A DNA stretch of 45,391 bases. Source: Chengkuizengella axinellae (GTDB lineage Bacteria; Bacillota; Bacilli; Paenibacillales; KCTC-33759). How positions within the stretch are numbered: position 1 is the stretch's first letter; every line of letters starts with the position of its first letter. The position numbers were made by a program, and so were the translations under genes. Of this stretch, positions 1 through 9,940 are shown piece after piece. The stretch spans positions 1 to 45,391 of the forward strand of contig NZ_JAVAMP010000023.1 of the NCBI RefSeq assembly GCF_030730905.1. The letters run 5' to 3'. Below the pieces are notes generated by a model. That model searched no databases and had not been told where the DNA came from. It was given only the letters and a program-made list of their open reading frames with translations.

Positions 1-26
1 TATTGCTTTTCAGTCTGCATATACAC
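1..26 (-). CDS. 5' end of a minus-strand gene running off the window
   Basis: Read on the minus strand, a strong ribosome binding site (GAGGAGGATTA) is followed by GTG at 26 and an in-frame ATG at 20, with an open frame to the window edge. Only about eight codons are visible (V-Y-M-Q-T-E-K-Q), so the product cannot be named. The GTG lies about 5 bases after the Shine-Dalgarno core and the ATG about 10, so either could be the start. Confidence 0.5.
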
Positions 27-379
27 TAATCCTCCTCATTTGTTATTGAAAGAAAGATGAACTTTCCTACTTCAATTTAACATGAATACACAAGTCGTGG
101 AGTTAGTTTTGAAACCGCTGTCTTTTCTTGGGTGGGTTATTTTACTATATATGTTCATTATATAATAATATCACTCATTAGACTAAATGAATATTTTAGT
201 CAGTAGTATAAATAAAATCGATTGAACATGAAAAAGATGATAACAATATTCGAATATATGAATTTAGCTTTTCAATTAAGCATCTTTCAAAAAATGATAT
301 TTTTCTACAAAATTCCTCGCAACTCTTTCACCTATCATTCGTCTAATTTAATAGAATCCAACAGAAAGAGGAATGATAG
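27..379. other. gene-free stretch between divergent genes
   Basis: About 350 AT-rich bases separate the minus-strand gene at the window edge from the GH18 gene. It must hold two divergent promoters. I see only weak candidates, such as TTGAAC at 222-227, and no palindrome worth naming. Confidence 0.5.
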
Positions 380-2287
380 ATGACCTATATCAAAAAATGT
401 TTAACTTTGTTACTTGCTTTCGGTTTATTTTTCCAAGTTATCCCCTTCTCTAACGTAACGGCACAAGATTTAACTACGAAATACCGTGTCTATCAAAATG
501 ACAGCCTACTTAAAGAATTCTCTAGTCTGAATCAGGCTAAAAATTATGCGAACAGTTTTTCAAACAGTTACGTTGAGGACGTCACTACTCGTGAGTGGGT
601 ATATAGTAATTTTCCTCAATTTGAGGTCATTGCAAATGGAAATCCTCTCCAGAAAAAATACAATTCTTATGATGAAGCATTACAAGAAGCACAGAAACAT
701 GATAAAGCGATTATCAAGAACCTTCATAAAACTGGAATAGTATGGAATAACTTTCCTAACTTTGTGCTTTATCAAGGAGATAAAACTTTACCAGAATGGA
801 CCTTTGAAACCTTAGAGGAGGCAAAAAAAGAAGCTTCTAAATGGGGAAATACTCATATCATAGACCTCCAATCAAATGAATGGGTTTGGGACAACGTCTC
901 ACAAGAGAAAAAAGAAGAATTTCGCAATCAAGATCCAATATATGAAATCACTGCACCTTCATTAGAAAAATCTATTAAAAGTTCATATCTTGAAGACGCA
1001 ATTAGTGAAGCATTAAAAATAGAAGATTCGCTGATCGTGAATACAAAAACGAAACAAGAAGTATATTCAAACGTGAAAACCATCATAGTGAAACAAAGCG
1101 ACAGGATTATAAATGCTTTTTATCACTTAGATCAGGCAATCCCTTTCGCTAAAAATTTTGTGCGAACTTCTATCGAGCATCATGGAAAAGAAATTTGGTT
1201 TAATGATCCTAACTATGAAGTACTTCAGCAAGACAATAGTTTGAAGAAATTTAACACGATTCAAGAAGCCTTACAATTTGCATTATCCGAAGAACAAACC
1301 AAAATTATAGATCGCAGAGGAAAATTGTTATGGGACAATAGTTCACGCCTTACATTTTGGGGCTGGAACGGAACATCTAATCGAGCTACAATTATGGGGC
1401 ATGTTGATCAAGCTGTAGGCTTAGATGTGGATTCTCCAACTTGGTTTAAATTAAGCAATGCAACTGGAGAATTTGAAGATACTTCTGATGCTGAAACAGT
1501 GAAATTGTTGCATGAGAAAGGGATTGAAGTACACCCATTAGTACACAACCAATTCGATGGAAAATTAACATCTGCATTTTTAGCTGATGAAGCTGCACAA
1601 AACAAATTCATAAATGATCTTATAAACAAGAGTGTCAAAATTGGTGTAGATGGACTAAACATTGATTTTGAATCCGTATACGCTAGCGATAGGGATGCAT
1701 ACACAGCTTTTGTACAAAAGATTACAGATGCTGCCCATAAAAACAACCTTATCATCTCTATTGATTTACCAAGAGGCAGTGTAGCATGGAATCATAAAAC
1801 AGCATATGATCATGAAGCGTTAGCAAAAATTGTAGATTACATTATGATCATGGCCTATGACCAACACTGGAGTGGCAGTGAAGTAGCTGGATCTGTTTCA
1901 GGTCTTCAGTGGGCTGAACAAGGAATTGAGGAGTTTTTATCGTATGGAATATCTAGAGATCAGTTAATTTTAGGAATTCCTTTTTATATACGAGAGTGGA
2001 AATTTGACAGCAATGGAAATCTAGTAGGCAATCGTGCTATTTACTCTTATGCAGTGGAAGACTTATTGAAGGAAAATGAATATACTTCAACTTGGGATGA
2101 AAGATTCAATCAATATAAAATAGAGTATCATAAAGATGGATTTACTTATGTATTCTGGTTAGAAGATGAAAAAACAGTGGAAGCAAGGTTGGAATTAGCT
2201 AAGAAATATTCTCTAGGGGGAGTTGCTGCTTGGAGACTTGGTCAAGAGCCAGCTAGTTTTTGGAACACTATCATTCAAACAAAATAA
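380..2287 (+). CDS. secreted GH18-type glycosidase with six N-terminal repeats
   Basis: A 635-residue protein with a Sec signal peptide (cleavage near residue 28, ...NVTAQ). Residues about 33-330 are six tandem repeats of 45-60 residues, each built like 'Y-x-V-hydrophilic turn-(S/T)-(L/Y)-x-x-A-x-x-x-A-...-W-(D/N/S)-N'. Residues about 330-635 form the catalytic barrel. The GH18 signature DGLNIDFE lies at 424-431, with E431 as the expected proton donor, and the later strand IMIMAYDQHW is typical of YaaH/YdhD-like spore peptidoglycan or chitin-type hydrolases. Those relatives usually carry LysM domains; here the repeats take that place, so cell-wall or polysaccharide binding is a reasonable inference. 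The start is set by AGAGGAATGATAG just before ATG. The gene is monocistronic with its own terminator. The exact substrate is not readable from the sequence. Confidence 0.88.
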   Translation: MTYIKKCLTLLLAFGLFFQVIPFSNVTAQDLTTKYRVYQNDSLLKEFSSLNQAKNYANSFSNSYVEDVTTREWVYSNFPQFEVIANGNPLQKKYNSYDEALQEAQKHDKAIIKNLHKTGIVWNNFPNFVLYQGDKTLPEWTFETLEEAKKEASKWGNTHIIDLQSNEWVWDNVSQEKKEEFRNQDPIYEITAPSLEKSIKSSYLEDAISEALKIEDSLIVNTKTKQEVYSNVKTIIVKQSDRIINAFYHLDQAIPFAKNFVRTSIEHHGKEIWFNDPNYEVLQQDNSLKKFNTIQEALQFALSEEQTKIIDRRGKLLWDNSSRLTFWGWNGTSNRATIMGHVDQAVGLDVDSPTWFKLSNATGEFEDTSDAETVKLLHEKGIEVHPLVHNQFDGKLTSAFLADEAAQNKFINDLINKSVKIGVDGLNIDFESVYASDRDAYTAFVQKITDAAHKNNLIISIDLPRGSVAWNHKTAYDHEALAKIVDYIMIMAYDQHWSGSEVAGSVSGLQWAEQGIEEFLSYGISRDQLILGIPFYIREWKFDSNGNLVGNRAIYSYAVEDLLKENEYTSTWDERFNQYKIEYHKDGFTYVFWLEDEKTVEARLELAKKYSLGGVAAWRLGQEPASFWNTIIQTK

Positions 2288-2318
2288 CTGAAAAAAATAT
2301 TTTTCAAAAAATATTTTT

Positions 2319-2353
2319 AAAACGAATCTGAGCATCTCAGATTCGTTTTTTTA
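2319..2353 (+). terminator. rho-independent terminator of the GH18 gene
   Basis: Stem AACGAATCTGA at 2321-2331 pairs with TCAGATTCGTT at 2337-2347 across a GCATC loop, followed by a T run. Confidence 0.9.
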
Positions 2354-2484
2354 TTTTAACTGGGAGGTAGCTGATAAATATTTTCTTATTCTATAAACAT
2401 TTTTCTATTTCACCCAATAAATTTTTACTATATTACCATATTAAAGTGAATTTATTCACAAAAATTTATAGTTATTTATACTTA

Positions 2485-2512
2485 TTTACAAGATTTGAGA
2501 TATATGTATACT
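2485..2512 (+). promoter_or_regulatory. candidate sigma-A promoter for the M4 protease
   Basis: TTTACA (2485-2490) and TATACT (2507-2512) are separated by 16 bases. Each is a 5/6 match to the consensus. The leader to the protease ATG would be about 180 nt and would include the small ORF at 2596-2676. Confidence 0.4.
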
Positions 2513-2595
2513 ATATTATATGACTCATGAAGTTTTGGGGTTTTATTCATAATTTTCAGAATATTAAAATAAATGTATATTTTTTCAAGGGGGTG

Positions 2596-2676
2596 ATGAT
2601 AACAAGAAAGTCATTTTTAAAGTTTGAAAGGAGGGCTGTAAGAAGTTTAGTAGATAAGTATGATTTCAAAAAATAA
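2596..2676 (+). CDS. putative 26-residue basic leader peptide
   Basis: A strong Shine-Dalgarno-like run (AAGGGGGTG) leads into GTG/ATG at 2593/2596. The frame reads 26 codons, MITRKSFLKFERRAVRSL followed by VDKYDFKK, ending 21 bases before the protease ATG. The peptide is very basic and has no signal sequence. A second strong SD-like run (GAAAGGAGGG, about 2627-2636) lies inside it with no start codon at usable spacing. It could be a leader that couples to or attenuates the protease, or a chance reading. I recognise no family. Confidence 0.35.
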   Translation: MITRKSFLKFERRAVRSLVDKYDFKK

Positions 2677-2697
2677 GTTAATAGAAAGGTGAAAATT

Positions 2698-5190
2698 ATG
2701 AAAAAAATGAAATTGGTGTCATTCGTATTATCATTATCACTTATTCTAGGCATATTACTCATACCTATTACAAACAATGTAAACGCAGAATCTACCAAGG
2801 ATGATAAATCAAAACAGCTTCAAAAACTTGAAAAAATGAGTGAGAAAACAAAAAAAGCTAATGAAAACTTCAAAGTTTCATGGGACGAAAAGAAAGGAAT
2901 TCCTAGATTTATATCTGGAGAATTATCAGATCAAAACATCAATATAGTAGATTTCCTCGATGAAAATAGAGATATTTTTAACTTGGATGCTGGTGAATTT
3001 GATATTAAATCTACAGAAACTGATGAGTTGGGTATGACGCATTATCGCACACAGCAATCTGTAGATGGAATTCCAGTATATGGTGCTGAATTAATAGTTC
3101 ACACTGATGAACATGGAATCGTCACTGCTATGAATGGACAAGTTGAGCCAAAACTTGAAAAGAAAAATTGGAAAAACGCTGTAAAACTATCTAATAAAGA
3201 TGCAATCGATATTGCAGGGGATAATCTAAGTTTTACTCCAGATGAGAATACGTTCACAGCTGAACCTACCTCAAAATTGTTCTTATATAAACATGAGGAT
3301 AAATGGCAACCGGTCTATGTTGTAGAGCTGCAGTTTGTTGAACCATATATCGGAAGAGAATTTTTCTATATTGATGCAAAAAAAGGTAAGGTACTGAAGT
3401 CAGTCAATAGAATTATTCATGCTGCTGAAACGGGGAGTGGTACTGGGGTATTTGGAGATACAAAAACATTAAATACTTATTTATCCAATGGTTTGTATTA
3501 TTTATATGATACTACTAAACCAATGGATGGCATAATTAAAACTTATGATGCAGAAAATACCATGACACCCCTAGATGACTTCAATCCAAGTCCAGGAGTT
3601 TATGTAACGGACGATAATAATGTATTTGATTCCTCACGCCAACGAGCAGCAGTTGATGCCCATTTTTATGCGGGGGTCGTTTATGATTATTACTTAGATG
3701 AGCATAACCGAAACAGCTATGATAACAATGGTGCTGACATCATTTCAAGTGTTCACTTAGGAGACAATGTTGAAAATGCCTTTTGGACAGGTACTCAAAT
3801 GGTTTATGGGGATGGGGATGGCAGATCTACAACCTCTTTATCCGCTTCTCTAGATGTTGTTGCTCATGAATTAACGCATGCTGTTACAGAAAGATCTGCT
3901 AATTTAGAGTATGAATTACAGTCTGGTGCATTAAATGAGTCCTTCTCAGATGTATTCGGTATCTTAGTAGAAGTTGCTTATGAAGGTTCAACAGAATGGT
4001 TGTTAGGTGAAGATATATTTATTTCACAAAATAGTGCTATAAGAAGCATGGAAGACCCTACCCTTTATGGACAACCTGCTCATATGGATGAATTTGTGAT
4101 CATGCCTAACACTAGAGAAGGTGATTGGGGAGGAGTACATTACAACAGTGGAATAACAAACAAAGCTTTTTATAATATTGCTACAGATATTGGATTCCAA
4201 AAGTCTGGTGATATTTATTACAGAGCATTAACTTCTTATTTAACACAGTTTTCGCAATTTGATGATGCACGTGATGTTCTATTACAATCAGCATCTGACC
4301 TATATGGCGAAAATGGAGTAGAATATACTGCAGTTGCAGATGGATTTTCTGCTGTAGGTATTGGTGATACTACCACAACACCTAATGATGATACTTTTGA
4401 GCCAAATGGTACTTTAAGCAATGCTCATCCAATTTCTAGCGGAGAGTCCTATATTTCATATATCTCCTCCTCAAGTGATGTAGATTATTATACATTTACA
4501 ACTGGCGGAGCAGGTGACATCACTGTAAACTTAACAAGCTTACCAGCAGATTATGATCTTTATTTATTAAATAGCAATGGAGTTCAATTAGAACAATCTA
4601 TTAATGGAAACACATCAAGCGAGTCTATTCAATATACAGCATCAGGTGCCGACACATTCTATCTTCAAGTTTTTGGATACAACGGTGCAAACAGTACAAA
4701 TGATTATGTTTTAAGTGCATCCTATCCACAAGAGCAAACAGGTGGACAATGGTTCTATGAGAATGTAAGTTATGATACACCACATCCTTATCCAAATAAT
4801 CACACAGAAACATACACTTATACAAAAGCTGGTGCACAACAAGTTGCTATTCATTTTTCTGCATTAGAAACTGAATCAAATTATGATTTTGTTCATATAA
4901 AAGATAAAAATGGAAATATAGTAGCTAGTTATGACGGAACTCAAAGCGCTTTTTGGGTTACTGTAGATGGTGATGAAATCAGTGCTACCTTAGAAACTGA
5001 TTTCAGTATTACTGACTATGGATTCACAATTGACCAAGTGGCTTATTTTAATGACGCACCTTTAACTTTCGGACTCTTGGATGATACAAAAGAAAACACA
5101 GCTCTTGATCAAATTCAAGAAGCAGACAAAATGAATCCAGCGGATTATGTTGCTCCAGAAAAAGGACCAGAGAAAACGATTGAAGAATAA
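2698..5190 (+). CDS. thermolysin-family (M4) secreted metalloprotease with PPC and CUB-like domains
   Basis: An 830-residue secreted neutral protease. There is a signal peptide (residues 1 to about 30), then an FTP/PepSY propeptide to about residue 240, then the M4 catalytic domain. Zinc ligands are HELTH at 390-394 and E414 in NESFSD. The transition-state histidine is H481 in GGVHYNSG. The 24- and 91-residue spacings match thermolysin (24 and 89). After the peptidase come a bacterial pre-peptidase C-terminal (PPC) domain (about 560-670, D-V-D-Y-Y-x-F core) and a CUB-like beta domain (about 680-785). The tail is acidic. A GTG at 2689 is in frame, but ATG at 2698 has the well-spaced AAAGGTG and a normal signal peptide. 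The protein is expected to hydrolyse extracellular proteins after autoprocessing. All catalytic residues are present, so it is probably active. Confidence 0.95.
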   Translation: MKKMKLVSFVLSLSLILGILLIPITNNVNAESTKDDKSKQLQKLEKMSEKTKKANENFKVSWDEKKGIPRFISGELSDQNINIVDFLDENRDIFNLDAGEFDIKSTETDELGMTHYRTQQSVDGIPVYGAELIVHTDEHGIVTAMNGQVEPKLEKKNWKNAVKLSNKDAIDIAGDNLSFTPDENTFTAEPTSKLFLYKHEDKWQPVYVVELQFVEPYIGREFFYIDAKKGKVLKSVNRIIHAAETGSGTGVFGDTKTLNTYLSNGLYYLYDTTKPMDGIIKTYDAENTMTPLDDFNPSPGVYVTDDNNVFDSSRQRAAVDAHFYAGVVYDYYLDEHNRNSYDNNGADIISSVHLGDNVENAFWTGTQMVYGDGDGRSTTSLSASLDVVAHELTHAVTERSANLEYELQSGALNESFSDVFGILVEVAYEGSTEWLLGEDIFISQNSAIRSMEDPTLYGQPAHMDEFVIMPNTREGDWGGVHYNSGITNKAFYNIATDIGFQKSGDIYYRALTSYLTQFSQFDDARDVLLQSASDLYGENGVEYTAVADGFSAVGIGDTTTTPNDDTFEPNGTLSNAHPISSGESYISYISSSSDVDYYTFTTGGAGDITVNLTSLPADYDLYLLNSNGVQLEQSINGNTSSESIQYTASGADTFYLQVFGYNGANSTNDYVLSASYPQEQTGGQWFYENVSYDTPHPYPNNHTETYTYTKAGAQQVAIHFSALETESNYDFVHIKDKNGNIVASYDGTQSAFWVTVDGDEISATLETDFSITDYGFTIDQVAYFNDAPLTFGLLDDTKENTALDQIQEADKMNPADYVAPEKGPEKTIEE

Positions 5191-5381
5191 TTAAACATAA
5201 ACTAAGTATAACATTCCCTCGTTATATTTAGAGATTAAAGAAAGTACTTGATTTATCTCATAAAAGCAATTTTATTACTTATATATCAATACTTAGTACA
5301 GAAATCTGCTGTGGGATTCAAGCCAATTCTTCACCGTAAATCTCTTTAACGTTTTAAAGTTTTAAAAAATCAATTTCAAAA

Positions 5382-5416
5382 AAACCTCCAAAATCACTTT
5401 GTGATTTTGGAGGTTT
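5382..5416. terminator. bidirectional terminator between M4 protease and cation exchanger
   Basis: A perfect 16-bp stem, AAACCTCCAAAATCAC / GTGATTTTGGAGGTTT, with a TTT loop. On the minus strand it is followed by a T run, so it mainly ends the exchanger gene, which stops at 5422. Confidence 0.9.
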
Positions 5417-5421
5417 AAATT

Positions 5422-6405
5422 TTAGGCTTGTATAAACATCAAATAACTTACAACAAAATAACTAATCACTGCCAATATACTCGGTAATAAATAAGTAAAT
5501 CCATTTTTAGATTGTTTCCTAATCAATGCATACATACATATTACGGCAAGTACAATTGTCCCAAGCACCGTATAGATATGACTTGGACTAGAAACATATA
5601 ACAAACTGCCCTTACGATATAAAACATCTGTAAATATTAATATTAAAATATTGAAGGTATTGCTTCCTAATATTGAACCTATAGCCAGGTTATAATTCAA
5701 CAAACGAACAGCAACGATGATGGAAACCGCTTCAGGTAAACTTGTACTTGCCGCTACTAAAAAGGTTCCAATAAAAGAAGCATCAATACCAGTGAGTGTA
5801 GCAATTTTATCAGCCGAAACTGTTAGTATCGATCCAAATACTAAAATAAATATCGCTGCTACAATAAACGAAATCAAAGCCCTTTTAAGCGTGAATTTTG
5901 CATATTTTTGTGACTCAGACTCATTAACAGGTTGAGCTGAAGGTTCATTTTCCACTTTGGAAATGAACCACATTCCCAAGCTGTAAACAATCACAAGAAT
6001 TATAGAATCCAATCCAATTCCAAATATATGATAAGAAACTTTAAAATACATAGACGCCGAAATCATGATTAAAAGAGCCATCACAAGTAAATTCGTCATC
6101 GTATTTTGCTTATTTGAATAATTAAATATTTTACTCTTTCGAAAGATGATATCTACTACTGCTAAAATCATGAAGTTAAACAAATTGCTGCCTAACACAT
6201 TTCCCGTTGCAATATCTGGATTATTAATGATAATGGAAGTCACACTTGTTGTGATTTCTGGCAATGAGGTTGCTCCTCCAAGCATAAGTCCTAACAATAC
6301 ACCATTGATGGATGATTTTTCTTTAATAACATCCACATATTTGGAAAGCTTTACCGCTAAAAAAATCGTACAAGTTGCCGCTATGAAAAAAAGCAAATAA
6401 ACCAT
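5422..6405 (-). CDS. Na+/Ca2+ exchanger-family (CaCA) membrane protein
   Basis: A 327-residue polytopic membrane protein with the two inverted alpha repeats of the CaCA superfamily. Alpha-1 reads GGATSLPEI followed by NVLGSNLFN. Alpha-2 reads AASTSLPEA followed by GSILGSNTFN. The two G-x-x-T-S-L-P-E motifs supply the acidic ion-binding residues, and both are intact. Length and layout fit YrbG-type bacterial exchangers, with ten or eleven membrane segments. It should exchange Ca2+ or a related cation for Na+ or H+; the ion is not determined by sequence. The start is supported by AAGGATGAT upstream of ATG. It is a single gene, with its terminator directly after the stop codon. Confidence 0.9.
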   Translation of the reverse strand: MVYLLFFIAATCTIFLAVKLSKYVDVIKEKSSINGVLLGLMLGGATSLPEITTSVTSIIINNPDIATGNVLGSNLFNFMILAVVDIIFRKSKIFNYSNKQNTMTNLLVMALLIMISASMYFKVSYHIFGIGLDSIILVIVYSLGMWFISKVENEPSAQPVNESESQKYAKFTLKRALISFIVAAIFILVFGSILTVSADKIATLTGIDASFIGTFLVAASTSLPEAVSIIVAVRLLNYNLAIGSILGSNTFNILILIFTDVLYRKGSLLYVSSPSHIYTVLGTIVLAVICMYALIRKQSKNGFTYLLPSILAVISYFVVSYLMFIQA

Positions 6406-6535
6406 AACATCATCCTTAGTCTGTGGAAATTTAATGTATAACTGTACCTATGTATATTATTTCCAACCAAAAAATACCTATGCCAATTTTATCATAGAAC
6501 TTAAATAATTTCGATTTTAAGAAAATCTCCGCCAG

Positions 6536-8884
6536 TTATTCTATGCTCTTTAAAGATTCAATCATATTAATGTTTTTTACCGTTCTTCTTAAGGATAAAG
6601 TACATAAAATAGTAACCGATATAGTTATAATTATTGGGAACAGTATTGAGTCTAAACTGAGAATGATAGGGAATACCATATTGTCTAAAGTAAATCTCTT
6701 AATAATAGATATATATAAAACAATACCAGTTGGAATCCCTACTACAATACCAAATATAGTAATTAATATATTCTCTATAAAGATAAGTTTATTTATTTTA
6801 TTTCTATGATAGCCCAACACCTTTAAAGTTGCTAATTCCCTTATTCTTTCTGTAATATTGATTATAGATATATTATAAATTGCTGCTGAGGACAAAACTA
6901 CTGCACATATAATCAACACAACAATCATATTGAATAAATTTTGCAATCCACTTTCTGTAATTTTTTGTACTTCATCTATTGATTTTACTTCCTTCACATT
7001 ATTCATTGTATTGAATGTGTTATATATATTATCAATATCCATACTATCTTGTGCTTTAATCAAGAGAGTGCTAGGGGGGAAATTAACACCTAATTTAGTT
7101 AATAATTCAGGAGTAGCGAATATTTCTTGGTTTATATATTGGACAGAAATATTTGAGATTTTCACGTCTATTGTTCGACCCTTATATTCAGAACCTATTA
7201 ACTTTAAACTTAGAGTATCGCCTTTAGATAAATTATAATTTTTGGCAAATCTTTCTGCTATGATTACACCTTGATTATCTAATGGCAACAAAGTTCCATT
7301 GTAATCATAATTGTTAATAAAATTATTTTCTTTACTAGTAATTATTAAATTACTGTCAACTACTTCATCAATATTAGTTATAACTACATTTGTTTCTGCT
7401 AGGGTATTATAGTACAAAGAGTTTATTGGAATACCTAGGTTATTTCTATCTTCAATTGGTGTATTATATACTACTTTCAAATCATATTGATGTACTTCAT
7501 TATATTGTTTGTCAATTAATAATTCTCTAGAGTCTAAATAACCAAATGAAAGTATTAATAGGCTTACACAGCATACAATTCCTAAAGAGCTGTAAATTGC
7601 TCGCTTTTTATTTAGGAGAATATTTCTCAAAATAAGCTTATTTCCATACGATAATTTCTCCCATAATTTTGTATTTTTCTCTAGTGATGTGCTCCTAACT
7701 TCTTTAGGTGGCTTCGCTCGCATTCCTGAAGAAGCACTCTCTTTCAATATCTTTTTACAAGATAAATACGAAGAAATCACCCCAAAGAAAACAGAAAACA
7801 AAGAGGCTAATACTATGTTTTCATAGTATATATTTATTCTAAATCCTGGTAATGACACTATGGCTCTTACTTGATCCATAAATATTTCTGGTAAAAAAAT
7901 TGAACCTAATACTGAGCCAATAATTCCACCAACTAGTCCAGTAATCATTGCATAACCAAGATAATGAGATATTATTTTTAAGTTATTATTTCCAAGAGCT
8001 TTCATAATTCCAATCTGAGTTCTTTGAGAATCTACCAGCCTAGAAACCGTTAGAAAAGTTATAACTGCAGCTACTAAAAAGAAGATCAGCGGAAGTATTT
8101 TTGCTAATTCTTCTTGTTGTTTTATTTCTCCAGTAAATTGTTTATAACTTAAATTAAGATCTCTTTTTAGAGTGTATAAAAAATTTGTTTGTTCTGAAGT
8201 TTCTATTATTTTACTTTCAACTAATTCTGCATCTGTTGGGTCATCTACATCGATGAGAACTTCATTATAGTTATTATTTCCTGTAATATAAGCCATAGTA
8301 CTTTCTGAAACATATGCTATTCCATATTCCTTATGATTGGGGGGGAAGTCTGAAGTATCTCTAGATTTAATTGTATATTCTGAACTTTCACCAAAACCAC
8401 TAATTTTTAAGAGGATATCATTAAATGGAGTACTTATTTCTATTTCATCACCTATAGAAAAGTTATGTTCTTTAGCATAGTCTGTATCTATTACAATAGA
8501 TTGAAAATTTGTTGGTCTCCCCCCTCCAATGATTTGGATTTTATTTATTTTATTATTTTCAGGGATTGAATGTAGTTTTAAAGTAGTTGTTACTTCGTCA
8601 AACTTTTGATTAACATCTAGCACATAACGTCCTTCAATATTTTTTATTTCATCAATTTGACGAAATATATTTATATCTTCAGGTGATATGCTATCAAAGT
8701 AAACCCATAAATCAGTCAAGTTACTATCTTCATAATATTTTGAAGAGTATTCACTAAGATTTTTTGAGAAGGTCGAGAATCCAGCAAAGAAAAATGCACC
8801 CACAGCGATTACTAATGTAATTGATATAAATTGCCCCTTAAATTCTTTTAAATCCCTAAGTAGTTTTAATAGTAATTTACCCAT
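6536..8884 (-). CDS. ABC transporter permease, two FtsX-type domains
   Basis: A 782-residue permease. An N-terminal membrane helix (about 15-40) is followed by a large extracytoplasmic region, a three-helix FtsX block (about 260-385), another helix near 440, a second extracytoplasmic region, and a final FtsX block (about 650-775). This is the eight-helix layout of long Gram-positive MacB/YtrF-like exporters. ATG at 8884 overlaps the stop of the ATPase gene as TAATG, so the two are translationally coupled. An in-frame TTG six bases upstream is less likely. Substrates of such systems include antimicrobial peptides, lipids and lipoproteins; nothing here tells which. No accessory membrane-fusion protein, kinase or regulator is adjacent. 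Confidence 0.88.
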   Translation of the reverse strand: MGKLLLKLLRDLKEFKGQFISITLVIAVGAFFFAGFSTFSKNLSEYSSKYYEDSNLTDLWVYFDSISPEDINIFRQIDEIKNIEGRYVLDVNQKFDEVTTTLKLHSIPENNKINKIQIIGGGRPTNFQSIVIDTDYAKEHNFSIGDEIEISTPFNDILLKISGFGESSEYTIKSRDTSDFPPNHKEYGIAYVSESTMAYITGNNNYNEVLIDVDDPTDAELVESKIIETSEQTNFLYTLKRDLNLSYKQFTGEIKQQEELAKILPLIFFLVAAVITFLTVSRLVDSQRTQIGIMKALGNNNLKIISHYLGYAMITGLVGGIIGSVLGSIFLPEIFMDQVRAIVSLPGFRINIYYENIVLASLFSVFFGVISSYLSCKKILKESASSGMRAKPPKEVRSTSLEKNTKLWEKLSYGNKLILRNILLNKKRAIYSSLGIVCCVSLLILSFGYLDSRELLIDKQYNEVHQYDLKVVYNTPIEDRNNLGIPINSLYYNTLAETNVVITNIDEVVDSNLIITSKENNFINNYDYNGTLLPLDNQGVIIAERFAKNYNLSKGDTLSLKLIGSEYKGRTIDVKISNISVQYINQEIFATPELLTKLGVNFPPSTLLIKAQDSMDIDNIYNTFNTMNNVKEVKSIDEVQKITESGLQNLFNMIVVLIICAVVLSSAAIYNISIINITERIRELATLKVLGYHRNKINKLIFIENILITIFGIVVGIPTGIVLYISIIKRFTLDNMVFPIILSLDSILFPIIITISVTILCTLSLRRTVKNINMIESLKSIE

Positions 8885-9591
8885 TACCAATCTATTTCCT
8901 CTATAGATTTTTTAGTTTTATTTATAGTAATACTTTCAATTGTGCCGCTCTTAACTTTAATAACTTTGTCAGCCATCGGGGCAATAGCTAAATTATGTGT
9001 TATTAATACAATAGTCTTTTGAGTTTCTTTATTTATGTCTTCTAGCAGTTTTAATACTGATTTTCCAGTGTTATAATCTAAAGCACCTGTTGGTTCATCA
9101 CAAAGTAAAAGCTGTGGATTTTTAGCTATGGCTCTTGCTATTGCAACTCTTTGTTGCTCTCCACCAGAAAGTTGGGAAGGGAAATTATTGATTCTATCAA
9201 TTAATCCAACTCTTTCTAGTATATCTCTTGGGTTTAAGTGGTTTTTAGATACTTCAACTGAAAACTCAACATTTTCTAAGGCTGTAAGATTAGGTATTAG
9301 ATTATAAAATTGAAAAACAAAACCTACTTTTTCACCTCTATAATTTGTTAGTTCTTTTTCATTAAATTTTGTAATATCTTTATCTTCTACAACTACTTTG
9401 CCTGAAGTTGCAGTATCCATACCACCTAATATATTTAAAATTGTACTCTTACCTGCTCCACTTGTACCTACTATAACAACAAATTCACCCTCATCAATGT
9501 TAAAATTCACATCAACTAGAGCTTTTATGGGAATTTCTCCTAAAGTGTACTCTTTGGCGACGCTTTCAAACCGAATTAAATTTTTATTCAC
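8884..9591 (-). CDS. ABC transporter ATP-binding protein, LolD/MacB type
   Basis: A 235-residue nucleotide-binding subunit. Walker A is GTSGAGKST at 42-50, the Q-loop Gln is near 94, the signature is LSGGEQQR at 141-148, and Walker B is LLLCDEP at 161-167 followed by TGALD. All motifs are intact, so it should hydrolyse ATP to drive the permease encoded next. The start is GTG at 9591 with AAAAGGAG about 11 bases upstream. The TAATG overlap with the permease gene shows one operon. The upstream 350 bases contain nested CTAG palindromes that may control it. Confidence 0.93.
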   Translation of the reverse strand: MNKNLIRFESVAKEYTLGEIPIKALVDVNFNIDEGEFVVIVGTSGAGKSTILNILGGMDTATSGKVVVEDKDITKFNEKELTNYRGEKVGFVFQFYNLIPNLTALENVEFSVEVSKNHLNPRDILERVGLIDRINNFPSQLSGGEQQRVAIARAIAKNPQLLLCDEPTGALDYNTGKSVLKLLEDINKETQKTIVLITHNLAIAPMADKVIKVKSGTIESITINKTKKSIEEIDW

Positions 9592-9940
9592 TTGTTTTAT
9601 GGCTCCTTTTTATATAGTAAGGCACTTTCAAAAAAAACATCAATATAGAACACTCCGCATATGGGAAATCATATCTCGATGCATCAGGAACTTTGATCTA
9701 ATAAGATGGGTAGTTATTCAAACTTCATAATTGTTCCATTTATTGTTTGAAATTGCCTAATATTATTTTAGAGTAATCCCGAATCACTTAAAACATACTA
9801 TTGACTAGTTATGAACTAGACTTTGGTCTAGATACTCATATTCACCAATGATAAATAGAAATTTAGAATATTCCATATCTGTATTTATAAGATATAATAA
9901 TGAATAAGGAAATTTTTATATATGGAAGGAGGACTTTATA
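9592..9940. other. divergent intergenic region, ABC operon / SRPBCC gene
   Basis: About 350 bases without a credible gene. The notable content is the pair of palindromes at 9805-9831, annotated separately. The rest is AT-rich and must carry the two divergent promoters. Confidence 0.6.
9805..9831. promoter_or_regulatory. nested CTAG inverted repeats, possible operator
   Basis: CTAGTT-ATG-AACTAG (9805-9819) overlaps CTAGAC-TTTG-GTCTAG (9816-9831), so two perfect 6-bp palindromes share one CTAG. This fits tandem dimer sites of a repressor or activator between the ABC operon (minus) and the SRPBCC gene (plus). No regulator gene is adjacent. Confidence 0.4.
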
